A stretch of DNA of 29,206 bases from Dimorphilus gyrociliatus (taxonomy: Eukaryota; Annelida; Polychaeta; Dinophilidae): NCBI GenBank assembly GCA_904063045.1, contig CAJFCJ010000075.1:86841-116046 (forward strand). The letters are read 5' to 3'. The notes beneath the pieces are model-generated. The model saw only the letters and a list, made by a program, of their open reading frames with translations, was not told the DNA's origin and made no database searches. Of the stretch, positions 1-10,240 are shown in pieces; position 1 is the first letter of the stretch, and every line of letters starts with the position of its first letter. A program made the position numbers and the translations under genes.

Positions 1-121
1 CCGCCAGGTGGCCCTTGGTGTACGTTCAGTAGCTGAATTGTCTTTACCATCGTAATATATATCGTTAAGATATATGTTTCACTGTAACTATTAAAATAAA
101 GTCCTTTTCCAACTTTATTCA
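1..121 (+). repeat. 3' part of the 5' LTR of the BEL/Pao element
   Basis: Positions 1-121 match 5455-5574 almost base for base (about 95% identical, one indel). The match stops at TTCA, after which the two flanks diverge, so the LTR probably ends in CA at 121. It contains an AATAAAG motif near 95-102 that could act as polyadenylation signal. The first ~82 bp of the LTR lie outside the window. A primer-binding site directly after it is not obvious. Confidence 0.88.
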
Positions 122-450
122 AAAGTAAAGACAAGACGAAGTTCTCAATAAGACAAATTTTGAATTAGTTTTACGTTTTTGGGACGATTCAGAAAGGAGA
201 ATTTAAATTGTTCCTCACGTTTGAAAGTTGAGAATATCTTAACTGTTGGGAGTTAAAAATCACTGGGAATTGTCCAGTAGAAAAGAATATTTCAATAATC
301 AAGAACCAAAGGTATTTATAACCGTTTGGAAGATAGAACGTTTGACCATTGAAACGTTGGACCGTTGAAAAATTTTGAAAATTAAAATGGCAAGTAAATA
401 TAAACTCTGATGATTTTGAAGATTCTATATTGCCATCTCAATTAAAAGGC
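122..450 (+). other. Retrotransposon 5' untranslated leader
   Basis: This stretch between the 5' LTR and the first long Gag-side reading frame holds no recognisable gene. It begins with an A-rich segment and includes a short ATG frame at 388 that stops after seven codons. I could not identify a tRNA-complementary primer-binding site with confidence. Confidence 0.5.
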
Positions 451-1077
451 ATGTTAGTTTCAAGATTGTTACATCAAAAAGCCCCCCTCTTAAGAATTTG
501 CTCAAAAAGGAGTCATTCAAGAGCCAATGTTATGGCAAAAATTTGGTACGTTAAGGACATTTTAAGTTGGACAAGAGAAAAGGTAGGAACATGTTGTTCC
601 TCAGATCTCAGCGAACTCGAAAATTGGTTAGAGAAAATGGAAGAAAGTATTAAAGACGGAGGATATGTTCCTAGAGAGGAGGACAGAGATGACGGTTGGC
701 TCCAAACAGCAAAGTTGGTAAAGAAGCCTTTTAAGTCAGAATTTTGGATGAAAGAAACAGAATTCAAATCAAAAGAAATTCACGCTTCGGAGCAAAGATC
801 TTTAGTAGAGGAATTTCCTCCTTTAGCAGACTACGAAGATGCAAATTTGATAAATTCTGAGCTACCAAATTCAGAAGTCAGGAGAAAAAGAAATGATTTC
901 AAATTAGACCTTTCAGATAGAGATTCCGAATCTATAAAATCGTTATTGAGAGAGCGAAGAATTCAATCCTCCAGCAGAAATGAAAATCTTATCTACTTAA
1001 AGGAACCGGCATCCGAAATGATCTGGAAAGAAAAAGTTTCAAAGGATAAATCAGAGGAAATAGTTAATAGATTATGA
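451..1077 (+). pseudogene. N-terminal Gag-like ORF of the BEL/Pao element
   Basis: This is an open frame of about 208 codons from the first ATG at 451 (the frame is open from 430 but starts there with TTG). The product is highly charged, rich in Glu, Lys, Arg and Ser, with a likely helical segment around SELENWLEKMEESIKDG. I do not recognise a named domain; position between the LTR and the DUF1759-like segment makes it the N-terminal part of the element's Gag. Downstream to 1385 the sequence stays Gag-like in composition (glutamate-rich, coiled-coil-like) but is broken by stops and a frame change. Confidence 0.5.
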
Positions 1078-1429
1078 CCCTCGAACAAAGGAGTTATCAA
1101 TACGAATACAAAATCGTAGCAAAGGCTAAGGAGATAATCTTGCCTATCGTAGAGGAAGCGGTACGGGAAGATGAGTTAGCTCGCTGGCATTTGGAGGAAC
1201 AATTAATAAACTTTTTTAAAGGCAAAATATTGCGTCTATAGGAGTGATATAAACGGTTATTTAAAGAAAATTCATTCCACATAAAGGAACAAGTCACAGA
1301 GTTGTTAGACAAAAATCTTTATGGTTTGGAAGAAAGGCTAGACTTGCTGGAAGGAAAAATTAAATCGATTGAAAAGGAAATCTAAGTAATTGTTGCATGA
1401 ATTTTGGTAGAAACAAATCCCCAGAGGAA

Positions 1430-1976
1430 GAAATTAAAGAATTGTTTGGTCGAATAACAGAATTCAAAGGAAACCCTGTAGAGTATGCAGTATTCAGAGT
1501 GGATAGCTACATTCTCAGAGAAATTCCCAAATGTCGACAGTTATGTCAAATTTGAAGCTTTGATGTCATGTTTAGACGAATCAGTAAGGACCCTAATACA
1601 AGAATATGCTTCCCACCCAAGTGGAAGCTTTGAATCAGCTTTAGAAAGATTAGATCGTCACTTTAATAGAATAGACAAATATGAGGAGATGGTCAACAGA
1701 ATCCACGGCTATGGGAAACTGGATATAGGTGCTGGTGACACCTTAGTAAATCTCGCAGAATATATGCAGAGTGTAATAAAATTGTTCAGTGCTGAACAAG
1801 TCCGACCAATGGTTGCGGTATCAGTGGGAAACTTTACGGATTCTCTAAAGGAACTGTGGGTTAAAAGAACCAAAAGTAAAATAGGTACAAATGAATATGA
1901 ACCAGAGAAAGAGTTAATTCAATTCTTAGAGTCTCAACAAAGCAAGCGTTTATCTGCAATATTCTCTGATCTCTAG
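1430..1976 (+). pseudogene. DUF1759-like Gag segment of the BEL/Pao element
   Basis: The translated segment has the pattern of the retrotransposon Gag domain DUF1759 seen in BEL/Pao elements: a start like EFKGNPVEY, then FSEKFPNVDSYVKFEALMSC, a basic/aromatic repeat around LERLDRHFNRIDKYEEMV, and a helical C-terminal half. The long frame is 1485-1976, but the characteristic beginning EFKGNPVEY (about 1461-1487) is in another frame, so a small indel lies near 1485. The frame ends at TAG 1974-1976 just before the zinc knuckles. In intact relatives this domain forms the capsid-like part of the particle. Confidence 0.7.
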
Positions 1977-2034
1977 CTCATCAAAGTCAGCCAATAGATT
2001 TGATGGTAAAGGTAAAGATCTTCAGACTGGGAGA

Positions 2035-2324
2035 ATAATTTGCTATTATTGTGAAGGACAACATAGGATGTCGGAGTGTCCGAATTTGAAAGGGACAGCA
2101 AATTCGTGAGAAAAGAGAAAGTAACCAAGTTGAATAGATGTTTAAACTGCTTAAGGCTTGGCCACAAAGCAAGGAATTGTACCAAAAAACCTTGTGACAG
2201 GTGCCAACAACAAGTCCATCCCGCTTTACATAACTGTCGAAAGGTAGAAAACGCTTTACTGGTGGTAGAGGACAGAGCAAAAACGGCAAATATGGTTGAC
2301 ATTAAGGTTAACACTAAACAATGA
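2035..2324 (+). pseudogene. Zinc-knuckle (nucleocapsid-like) region of the BEL/Pao element
   Basis: Three Cys/His knuckles follow each other: CYYCEGQHRMSEC at about 2041-2079 (CX2CX3HX4C), CLNCLRLGHKARNC at about 2140-2181 (CX2CX4HX4C) and a third starting CDRCQQQVH. The first is in a different frame from the other two, with a stop (TGA 2107-2109) on the way. Such knuckles bind the element's RNA; the triple arrangement right before the protease is usual for BEL/Pao polyproteins. Confidence 0.8.
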
Positions 2325-2327
2325 AAC

Positions 2328-2849
<522 letters not shown>

Positions 2850-3345
2850 GTCCCCAACCAAAGGGCATTAACATAGTAAATTACATCCCTCATCATGGAG
2901 TTCAGAGTAAACACAAGAAATTCAGAGTGGTGTTCGCATGCAATTACAGCCCTAGTGGAAATGATAGTATAAATGATAGATTGGCGACTGGACTACGTTT
3001 ATTAAATAATATCAGACAAATATTAACTAAGATTCGTTTCCAAAAATACCTCATTGTGGCGGACATTAAAGCAATGTTTCATCAAATACATTTATTGAGA
3101 AGCCATTATAAATATTGTGGATTTTTATATTGGGCTAAGGGAACTAAAAAGTGTAAGGAAAACATTAAAGAATTTGTCCTAACTAGGCATATGTTCGGTT
3201 TAAAAGGCTCCCCTCGTTGCCTGTCGATCCTTACAAATGCTAATTGAAGAATCGAAAATATGGCTTCCAGAATGGAAAAAAGCAATTATCAATAATTTTT
3301 ATATGGATGATTGGGTCAAAAGAAGATTATTTACAGTGGCGACTG
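2850..3345 (+). pseudogene. Reverse transcriptase core of the BEL/Pao element, internally deleted
   Basis: Motifs of the RT palm appear in order: NYIPHH and KFRVVFACNYSPSG (2878-2950), DRLATGLRLL, VADIKAMFHQIH with the first catalytic Asp (about 3056-3090), MFGLKGSP (about 3191-3214), and NNFYMDDW with the YMDD catalytic pair (3291-3314). The YMDD box is in a different frame from the earlier motifs. Immediately after it the sequence jumps to the part that normally lies some 80-100 residues further on (around DYLQWRLEPF), so the RT thumb/connection is missing. The polymerase cannot be functional. Confidence 0.85.
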
Positions 3346-4125
3346 GAACCCTTTAAATTGCGAGACGAAAAACCATCATATAGGGAGATGAACTCGGCTT
3401 TAATGCGGGTTTTTGACCCACTCGGTTATTTAGAGCCAATTAGAGCCGCTTTCAAGACCATATGGTCAAAAGCCTGTTGCCAAATGGAGTCAGGTAACTG
3501 GAACGCAAAAGTCCCGGATTCCTTAGTAAATGAATGGAGAATGTTGGCTAAAAAGTTGCCCAAAGAAATACGGTTGCCTAGATATATTGGAAATCCTTCA
3601 GCTTACTGGGTATATGTAGACGCATCTAATGATCGTCATGGTCCAGTAATTTATAGGCTCATTGAAAAAACTTGGCATATTGTTGGAGCAAAATCACGTC
3701 TTAATAAAGAAGGCGATCCTGATAACAAAACGTCGACTCCAAGGAGAGAATTGATGGCTGCTTTGTTGGGTGTTGAGTTAGCTTTAGAGTTCGAATCTTA
3801 TAAATTAGAAAAGAAACCAACAACATTTTTGTCTGATAATAAAGCTGTCCTAGCATATATAAAGAATATGTCGATCCCTTTAGTACGATTCGAGAGAGAT
3901 AGAGTCAAGAAAATTCTTAATCATACTGAGGATTATCAATGGGAATACATACCCACAGAGAATAATCTGGCCGATAAATTGACAAAATTAAGAGATTTTT
4001 CTTTAAAGGACAATTGGTTCAGTTTGGAAGATGTTGTAGAGAGAAAGTGTTCAAACAGTCTTCCTGGGGAAAGTGATCTTGCCATGGGAACAAGAAAGCG
4101 ATTTCAGAAGAGAAGTAGCAGGTGA
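3320..4125 (+). pseudogene. Peptidase A17/RNase H region of BEL/Pao Pol
   Basis: One long frame holds REMNSALMRVFDPLGYLEP, the hallmark of the linker following RT in BEL/Pao Pol, then an RNase H fold: YWVYVDASNDRHG (first acidic residue), PRRELMAALLGVELAL (Glu), FLSDNKAVLAYI (Asp) and ENNLADKLTK (last Asp). RNase H removes the RNA strand after first-strand synthesis. This is the best-kept domain in the element, with no internal stop over about 260 residues, but the frame ends at 4125 before the integrase. Confidence 0.85.
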
Positions 4126-4189
4126 TCCCAATAAATTTACTTCAGTAATTAATGAGAGAGTGAATAACAGAGGAACAGAAAATTATACC

Positions 4190-4813
4190 ATCTGCAGTAA
4201 TGGAAAAATTAAAATTGACCAGAAATGAATGGGGACATTTGGAAGTTGTTTTAAGAGATAAACGAACTAGAACCCTATTGCATAAAAATATGAGTGTAGC
4301 GAGAGTACTTATGAAATATGTACATTTAAGAACTGGCCATTCTGGACCTAATGCCATGCACATAGATTGAGGCATTTGTTTTGGACAGTTGGAGAGGTAG
4401 CGTTGGCAAATGACGTTTATGATAAGTGCCAGGAGTGTGAGGAGTGGAGGAAAAACAAAAGGTTCCAATATGATGGAAATCAACTGTGTAAGAATCAAAT
4501 TATGGGTGAACCGATTCCCTTCGAATCAATCAGAATAGATGTGTTCGGACCATTCAAGAATAAAAATGGCGAAAAAAGATATGTCCTTATAGGAGTATGC
4601 TTAAAAACAAAGGCTGTCGCATTAGAACTAATGGAATCTATTAACAAGAATAGTGTTCAGTTAGCTTTACTGAGAATAAAATATTTAAGAGGACTGATAA
4701 CAAACATTAGATTGGACAATGCAGCAACCTTTGCCCAAGTTTCAAAAAACTTTAATGGAAACTGGAAATTCACAAGCCCTAGAGCTCCATATCAAGGAGG
4801 CTTATGGGAATGA
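4190..4813 (+). pseudogene. BEL/Pao integrase: HHCC zinc finger and DDE core
   Basis: HLRTGHSGP (about 4323-4350) gives the two histidines and DKCQECEEW (about 4421-4447) the two cysteines of the integrase zinc finger; a frame break lies between them at about 4365. The catalytic core follows: RIDVFGPF with the first Asp, LKTKAVALELM, RLDNAATF with the second Asp, and PRAPYQGGLWE with the catalytic Glu at about 4807-4810. An in-frame TGA (4811-4813) directly follows this Glu. The enzyme would insert the cDNA into the genome. Confidence 0.85.
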
Positions 4814-5284
4814 TCAATAAGAACTGTGAAATGGATTCTGCGTCCTTACCTAAAGAATTGTTTTAAAGAAGAAAGTTGGAGAAGCCTACTCTCAGTTGCT
4901 GAGGAAGCAGTCTCCACGAAACCCCTTATAGCACTCATGAAAGTTCTAAGCCCAAAAACTCTTATTAAATATTATGGAGACTTAATGGCGAACTGGCGAA
5001 ACTCCAAGAAAGCCAGGGATAATTGGAAGAAGATTTGTTTCAAATGGAACAGAGAAATGTTGGAAGAAGTTATGAGAGAAGTTAGAAAAGATGAAAAGGG
5101 AGAAAGGCCTTATATCGGACAATAAGTGTTAGTTAAGAATGACAGAAATAAGGCTGAATATAAGAAAGCAAAGATATCTTATTTGATTAAGTCTGATGAC
5201 GGGAAGATCAGAAACGTTCTACTAAAAACGTCAGATGAAAAAGAGATGAGGAGAAGCTTAAAAGACTTGATCCCAATTAAATAA
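4814..5284 (+). pseudogene. Integrase C-terminal part and DUF5641-like tail
   Basis: The integrase frame continues after the TGA at 4811-4813 with SIRTVKWILRPYLK, AEEAVSTKPL and WRNSKKARDNWKK, and after a second in-frame stop (TAA 5123-5125) with VLVKNDRNKAEYKKAK, typical of the small beta domain (DUF5641) ending BEL/Pao Pol. It terminates at TAA 5282-5284, about 80 bp before the polypurine tract. Both stops can be explained by point mutation, since the frame is otherwise unchanged. Confidence 0.75.
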
Positions 5285-5363
5285 TAGCTTAGTTTACTGC
5301 ATTATTATTTTTATATATTTATGTATATGTTGGTGAAGACCCAGTTACCTTTCGTCCTTCCTT

Positions 5364-5372
5364 GGCGGGGAA
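5364..5372 (+). other. Polypurine tract priming plus-strand synthesis
   Basis: GGCGGGGAA, a nearly pure purine run, lies directly before the TGTTGAATAAG that begins the 3' LTR. This is the expected place and composition for the plus-strand primer of an LTR retrotransposon. Confidence 0.6.
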
Positions 5373-5574
5373 TGTTGAATAAGTTACAATAAGTAACGTA
5401 TGTAATAGCCGGCAGAGGGCCGATGTATCTTTTAAACGTAACGTTGTAAGAGTCCCGCCAGGTGGCCCTTGCGTACGTTCAATAGCTGAATTGTCTTTAC
5501 CGTCGTAATATATATGGTTAAGATATATGTTTCACGGTAACTATTAAAATAAAGTCCTTTTCCTACTTTATTCA
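5373..5574 (+). repeat. 3' LTR of the BEL/Pao element (about 202 bp)
   Basis: It starts with TGTTGAAT right after the polypurine tract and ends in TTCA, giving the usual TG...CA ends. Its last 120 bp match window positions 1-121. It has an AATAAAG polyadenylation-like motif near 5547-5553. The 5' flank of the element is outside the window, so the target duplication cannot be checked. Confidence 0.85.
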
Positions 5575-6514
5575 AAAACCATATTATTAAAGCAAATTTT
5601 ACATTGAAGATTTCTTTTTAGTTGATAAAAGATATTTAATTCTCTATTTGAAGAATCATGAAAAGCAGTTGCATTTCTAACAAAGACAGTACAAAGGAAT
5701 TGTTAAGTTTTAAAGCAAATAGAATAGAAATAACAAATTCTTATTAATCTTACTTTTTTGACATTATCTTCTCATAAAAATAGTGACTGTAATTTACTAA
5801 AAACAAAGAAATTTTCGATCCAAAACAAGAATTATTGGTGAAAAGATAATTGTTAACAATAGAGGCCATTTAGATATGTTCGTGTGATACAGCTCAGGCT
5901 TTCTAAGCGCATAACATATTTGCCCACTGGACTACATATACAGCATGAAAATAGATTAATGTTTCGTTCTCCGATCCCTGAATTGTGAGCGACGGAACGT
6001 GAATCACAAACAGGCTTCGCAACATTCACACATTTGGACATTCGCATCATCATACATTTATACCATTACCACCATCATCATTCATAATGCAAAATGACAT
6101 GCTTGGCAGTCATATACTTCTCGGCAGATATTTTTTTTTAACTTATTGGCAAAACTAACAAAGTCATTCGTTTTCAGATTGTTACCATATTTATTAGAAT
6201 TTAATAGTCAAGAAATATCATGAAATCAACTAAAGGTCAAGGAATTCTTACTAAACGGTACATTTGAATAGTATTGTACAGGTCTAAACAATGAAACTTT
6301 AAAAAGAAACTTTTGAAGTTAGTCAATTTTTATTCTTTTTGTAAATATTCCAAATAGCTTATTGGAAACAACATAATTATGTGAAGTGGTGCATGTCTTA
6401 ACATGACAACAATGATCATTTGGGAGAAAAGAAGACATTGAAGAAATAACGTTATTTTAACGAAAATCTTTTATCTACAACACAGAACTATATCAACTCG
6501 CCTTGAACAAAACA
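5575..6514. other. Intergenic, A+T-rich; possible tRNA-like SINE remnant at 5883-5985
   Basis: No convincing gene was seen. A less A+T-rich patch at 5883-5985 contains TACAGCTCAGGCT (resembling a pol III A box) and, about 75 bases later, TTCGTTCTCCGATCCCTG (resembling a degenerate B box), with TAAGCGCATAACATATTTG between. This could be a tRNA-derived SINE relic, but no A-tail or second copy is visible here. Confidence 0.3.
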
Positions 6515-7564
6515 CTAAATCACTGTTGATATTTGACTTCTTGACAATGAGCTCGATACTTGATCTCTAGTGTTGGATCTTGAAAAGCAGAATATTTTTA
6601 GAAACTCTTTCTTAAAAGTTTCCCCACAAAGACAATAGAAAAAAAAATTGACCATGTGATTAGCCCGATTTATAATGATTAATATTTCAAATATAAACAT
6701 GTTCGTATTCGATAAAAAGTAATCATTTGATAATTTTACAAGATAGATATCGAACGCTGCAATCGGAAATGTAGTTACAATAAAGCAAGTTGATAGTGAA
6801 ACAGTTAGAATAGCTAATTTCCTAGTTGATGATTTCAGTTTCTCTTTATGAGCTGCTTTACCATCAAACCCAGTCAAATTTTTAGCATGAGCCTTCAATT
6901 TAATAAATATAAGTATATTCAATATTCCCATACTAAAAGATGGAAATATGGCGTACATAATAAGTTCAATTAAATGATAATATTCATAATAATATTCGGA
7001 AGATAAAGAATTAGTGGGATAGCATTCAATGTGTGTTGGTGATACTCTGGCCACTTTATCCAGAACAATTGGAATGGAAATATCAAATCCAATAGCATAG
7101 ATAAAAATCACTAATATAACTCTATTGCATACTTTTAAAGTTGACCATAATTTAGCTTTTGTTGGAAATGTAACTGATAAAAATCTATCGAATGTAACTG
7201 CAATTAGGCTTAAAGATGATATCTGTCCAAAAGTGAATAATAAAAATAGATACATTTTACAATTGACCCATAAAAGTGTTATTTCATCAATTTCTTTTAT
7301 CTTATAATAAGCCACTGATCTTAGAATTAATGACATTGAAACAAGCAAATCAGAAATTGAAACAATTAATACATATCTAAACACAGTTATTGTCTTCAAT
7401 TTACTTCTTAAAATTGTTATTACAGACATGGAATTTAATGGAATTCCAACAGAAATTGTCAACGCTAGAACAAAAAGTGGAAATACTGCAGTTGAAAGCC
7501 AAGCCATAAATTCATTATTTGAATAATTATGGTAGGTTGTGTTATATTGCAAAGTCTGGTTCAT
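6515..7564 (-). CDS. Class A (rhodopsin-like) G-protein-coupled receptor, peptide-receptor-like
   Basis: A single uninterrupted exon encodes 349 residues with a short N-terminus bearing three N-glycosylation sites (NQT, NTT, NYS) and seven hydrophobic helices. Landmarks fit class A receptors: Asn44 in helix 1, SISD with Asp72 in helix 2, Cys102 before helix 3 and Cys181 in loop 2 (disulfide), DRF at 126-128 in place of DRY, a helix-6 motif CFIVTTFP (260-267) lacking the usual Trp, and NFFFY (306-310) in place of NPxxY. Cys326 after helix 8 could be palmitoylated. It should signal at the plasma membrane through a G protein. The overall look recalls the large, ligand-unknown neuropeptide-type receptor families of lophotrochozoans; the ligand cannot be told. 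It is the only receptor in the window without frame damage, and it lies opposite in strand to the LDLa receptors. The NPxxY and CWxP departures may affect activation. Confidence 0.88.
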   Translation of the reverse strand: MNQTLQYNTTYHNYSNNEFMAWLSTAVFPLFVLALTISVGIPLNSMSVITILRSKLKTITVFRYVLIVSISDLLVSMSLILRSVAYYKIKEIDEITLLWVNCKMYLFLLFTFGQISSLSLIAVTFDRFLSVTFPTKAKLWSTLKVCNRVILVIFIYAIGFDISIPIVLDKVARVSPTHIECYPTNSLSSEYYYEYYHLIELIMYAIFPSFSMGILNILIFIKLKAHAKNLTGFDGKAAHKEKLKSSTRKLAILTVSLSTCFIVTTFPIAAFDIYLVKLSNDYFLSNTNMFIFEILIIINRANHMVNFFFYCLCGETFKKEFLKIFCFSRSNTRDQVSSSLSRSQISTVI

Positions 7565-8470
7565 GTTTCCCCTTTTCTATCTTTTCAAAGCAAAGAAAAA
7601 AAGAAAATTGTTCAGTATTTAAAATAGAAGCACAACCTTGTGTCGTTTTAATTTGTCTGTTACAATTTTTAACAAAAGACATTGCTATTATATAGAAAGA
7701 ACTAGGCATAGGTGTAGCGTCAACACCCATTAATTATCTGCAATTATCTAGAGAATGGTAACGACCTACCGAAATGATGTATAGTTGAAGGTTAACAGCA
7801 ACTCTAGGAAGGTATGTTTTATAAGTGTCTCTGTTTAGGGAGCAGGCGAAGCTGTACCTGGTTCAAGGCGTTTCCACTTTTTAATTAATATACTTGCTTA
7901 TTAAATTGATTATAACAACAACCAAGATATAAATGTATATAGTAGAGGTCACCTAAAATCAGTACCACTGTTCTTTTATCAAATTCGATTTTCCTTGAAC
8001 TTTAACATCCGCAACATGTTTTTAAGAAAAATTATAATCAACCATACATATTTATGTTAAATTCACAATTAGTAAACTTTTTTGGTAAAAAGTATGGAGC
8101 ATAGATAGAATATGTTTCTAGTGGCATTTTATCAGCTAACAAATTTTCAGTTTGTACTTATCCGAAATAACAATCATTTATATGCTCTCACCGTCATTCC
8201 CCTCATTACTGTGTCTTTTAAGGGATTAACTCCAGCTAGTCATATCATTCCACTAGTGGTAAAGTGTTTCCTATCTTATATTTAGTCAGATCCGAGTCTA
8301 ATTTGATAATAGAAATTTGAGGGAAAAGAATTTTAGAGGAAAAATTATTGTTGAAAGAAAATATAATGACGAATATCAATTTATAAACTCATTAAATAAA
8401 AGTTTATTTTTCAATAGGCGATATCGTATAATTAAATGTTTTCTTCTCTTTCTTTTTCCTTTAGATATTC
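7565..8470. other. Intergenic region between divergent receptor genes
   Basis: This is A+T-rich sequence holding the presumed promoter of the minus-strand GPCR and the upstream part of the plus-strand LDLa receptor. Frames at 7542-7730 (-) and 8317-8470 (+) are short and unconvincing. Nothing specific was recognised. Confidence 0.4.
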
Positions 8471-9236
8471 AAGCGTCTTATGATTTTGAAAAGAATGACC
8501 TAATTAATATAGTCCCCAAATCGCTTTTGAGTGTTATAGATGAGTTGACAATCATCCATTCAAAACTTATTATTTGTCAAAAACAATATGCACTTGGTAT
8601 ATACTTATAATAGAATCTACTGATTAAATTTATTGCTTATTGTTGATATCATTCAATTAGCAAATTATCGCTCATACGGACTATCTCATATAAAAGAAAA
8701 TAAAAATAATTGTTCTGATGGGCATTTCTTTTGTGAAATCAATAGAATTTGCATCAGTTTAGTATACATTTGCGACGGATTTAACGATTGTGAGTTTGAA
8801 GAAGATGAAAAGGATTTTAAAGATTATCAATTTAATTATTTTCAATGTCTTGCAAGCAAGGAGTTTATTAGCTATTCATTACTTTACGATTTTGTTACTG
8901 ATTGCTCGGACGAGACTCATTGAGTCTCTTTTTTAAACTGACTTTAACATTCTATTATTTATCTTTTGACCCTAGCAGATGTTCAAAAGTGTAATGCTTC
9001 TCAAAGGTTTAGTTTGTTCTTTTTTATTTTTTTAAAGAGTAGAAAAAATAACAAAAATTCTAAAAATTTTCAAATATTGAATAAATAGACAATGCCTTAG
9101 TGGACAGTGCATACATTTTCAAAGAGTTTGCGATAATGAAATAAACTGTTTTGACTCTACTGATGAAGTTTGTTCTCATCCCCAGCCCATTGATAAACAA
9201 TTTGAAAATAGAATTTATTATACATATTCTCTATTA
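8471..9236 (+). pseudogene. LDLa exons of a GRL101-like receptor (5' fragment)
   Basis: Two exons join cleanly. The first (about 8464-8596, after a TTTCCTTTAG acceptor) ends at a GTATAT donor, a 64-bp intron runs 8597-8660, and the frame continues in phase 1 into an exon with an LDLa module: CSDGHFFC, ICISLVYICDGFNDC, then an acidic stretch in place of the usual DE..C. A second module from about 8840 (FQC to TDCSDETH) has lost cysteines and runs into TGA at 8921-8923. Separate pieces follow: KCNASQRF at about 8984-9008 and CLSGQCIHFQRVCDNEINC with DEVC at 9090-9170, another LDLa module interrupted in its first third. LDLa repeats bind calcium and form ligand-binding ectodomains. The modules resemble those at 12941 and 24676, so this is probably the upstream part of the receptor at 12941-15263, now degenerate. 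Confidence 0.7.
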
Positions 9237-9257
9237 GTATATATGTTGTTGTCATAA

Positions 9258-9935
9258 TAGTAATAACCAAAATTATTTAGTTATAACTGTTATGTAACTT
9301 TATGGATAATAACTTAAAGAAGTTATGTATGTAGAAAGAATGAAAATATCATTTAAAGTAAGTTTAAGAGATATCCAATGTTAAGTTCACCTTAATGCTT
9401 GTTATATTCCAAACTCACGACTATACATACATATGTAGTCGACGAAGTTAGCGACTAAGATTTGGCAATATGTCAAGACTACATTAAGCTTTACATTACG
9501 TACTATTTTTAAAATTTAGATTAAGTTGTTCTTTCTGTATTTTCACCCCCTTCCATTCACCTACTTAAAATTATTATCCACAAATGAGAAATTTCAAGAC
9601 AAAAATTGGGATTGAGAAATGGTTAGGCAGAAGAAAACAGCAACTGATTTATACGTAGGAGGGTCTCATCTAAGGGTTAGGGCTAATGGAAAAGGTTAGG
9701 TACAGCTAAGGGCTGGGTTACGGTTAGGGTAAAAGCACTCATTTGTGGACGTTTTCTGTCGCATCCATCATTGTCGTCTATAACACTACCATATCCTAAT
9801 GTCTATTAACGTCGACAACACATATATATATAATCAGTACACAAATATAAATATATAGAGTTTAGTTGATAGTCATAGCGAATTGATTAGCATGTTGTAA
9901 AACTGACATTATGTAATCACTATATTACATTAATT
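9258..9935. other. Non-coding; presumed intron or spacer before the MULE
   Basis: No coding exon was recognised. The stretch contains the telomere-like repeat at 9578-9748, a near-palindrome GACTATACATACATATGTAGTC at about 9418-9440, and at its end the left copy of the MULE target duplication (9928-9935). Confidence 0.4.
9578..9748. repeat. Small repeat with TTAGGG-like blocks and 11-bp inverted ends
   Basis: The ends are an exact inverted pair: CCACAAATGAG (9578-9588) and CTCATTTGTGG (9738-9748). Inside, 9669-9731 is a degenerate telomere-like array (AAGGGTTAGGGCTAATGG, GGTTAGG, GGTTACGGTTAGGG). The core CATCTAAGGGTTAGGGCTAAT recurs at 20758-20779, and the flanking ATTGAGAAATGGTTA recurs as ATTGAAAAATGGTTA at about 20697-20711, so this is a dispersed family rather than a chromosome end. 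Confidence 0.6.
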
Positions 9936-10064
9936 GAGTATGGGAAAAAATGTCCTTGGGAAAAAACGTCCCTGGGAAAAAACGTCCCAGTGTGGGAAAA
10001 AACATCCCAAGGTTAGGAAAAAATGTCCCAAGGTTGGGAAAAACAAGTAGTGGGAAAAGATATT
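9936..10064. repeat. Left terminal inverted repeat and tandem GGGAAAAAACGTCC array
   Basis: The first 73 bp pair with the right end. Further GGGAAAAA-type units continue inward to about 10060 with more decay (GGAAAAAATGTCCC, GGGAAAAAC, GGGAAAAG). Such arrays are plausible transposase binding sites; that role is inferred. Confidence 0.85.
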
Positions 10065-10240
10065 AGAATTTTAAAAAAGATTGCTCTATTTTGGGAACCA
10101 ATGGCAATATACTGAGAATATAATAATTAATAATGAATATATGTTTATTAAAATGTATTAAAAATGAAAAAAGCTAAGAATGTTATACAAAGTTTAAAAG
10201 TTACTAGAATAAAGTATAAAGTATGTTAAGACACTGAGAA

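Noticed and set aside
5853-6053. 66-codon minus-strand frame
   Set aside because: No domain, no splice support, and it overlaps the tRNA-like patch.
9420-9441. Near-palindrome GACTATACATACATATGTAGTC as a regulatory hairpin or terminator
   Set aside because: An imperfect palindrome of this size is easily found by chance in A+T-rich DNA and has no supporting context.
9936-10064. Regularly spaced short repeats as a CRISPR-like array
   Set aside because: The spacing is only 0-6 bases, there are no spacers, and the same units form the inverted end of a MULE in a eukaryotic genome.
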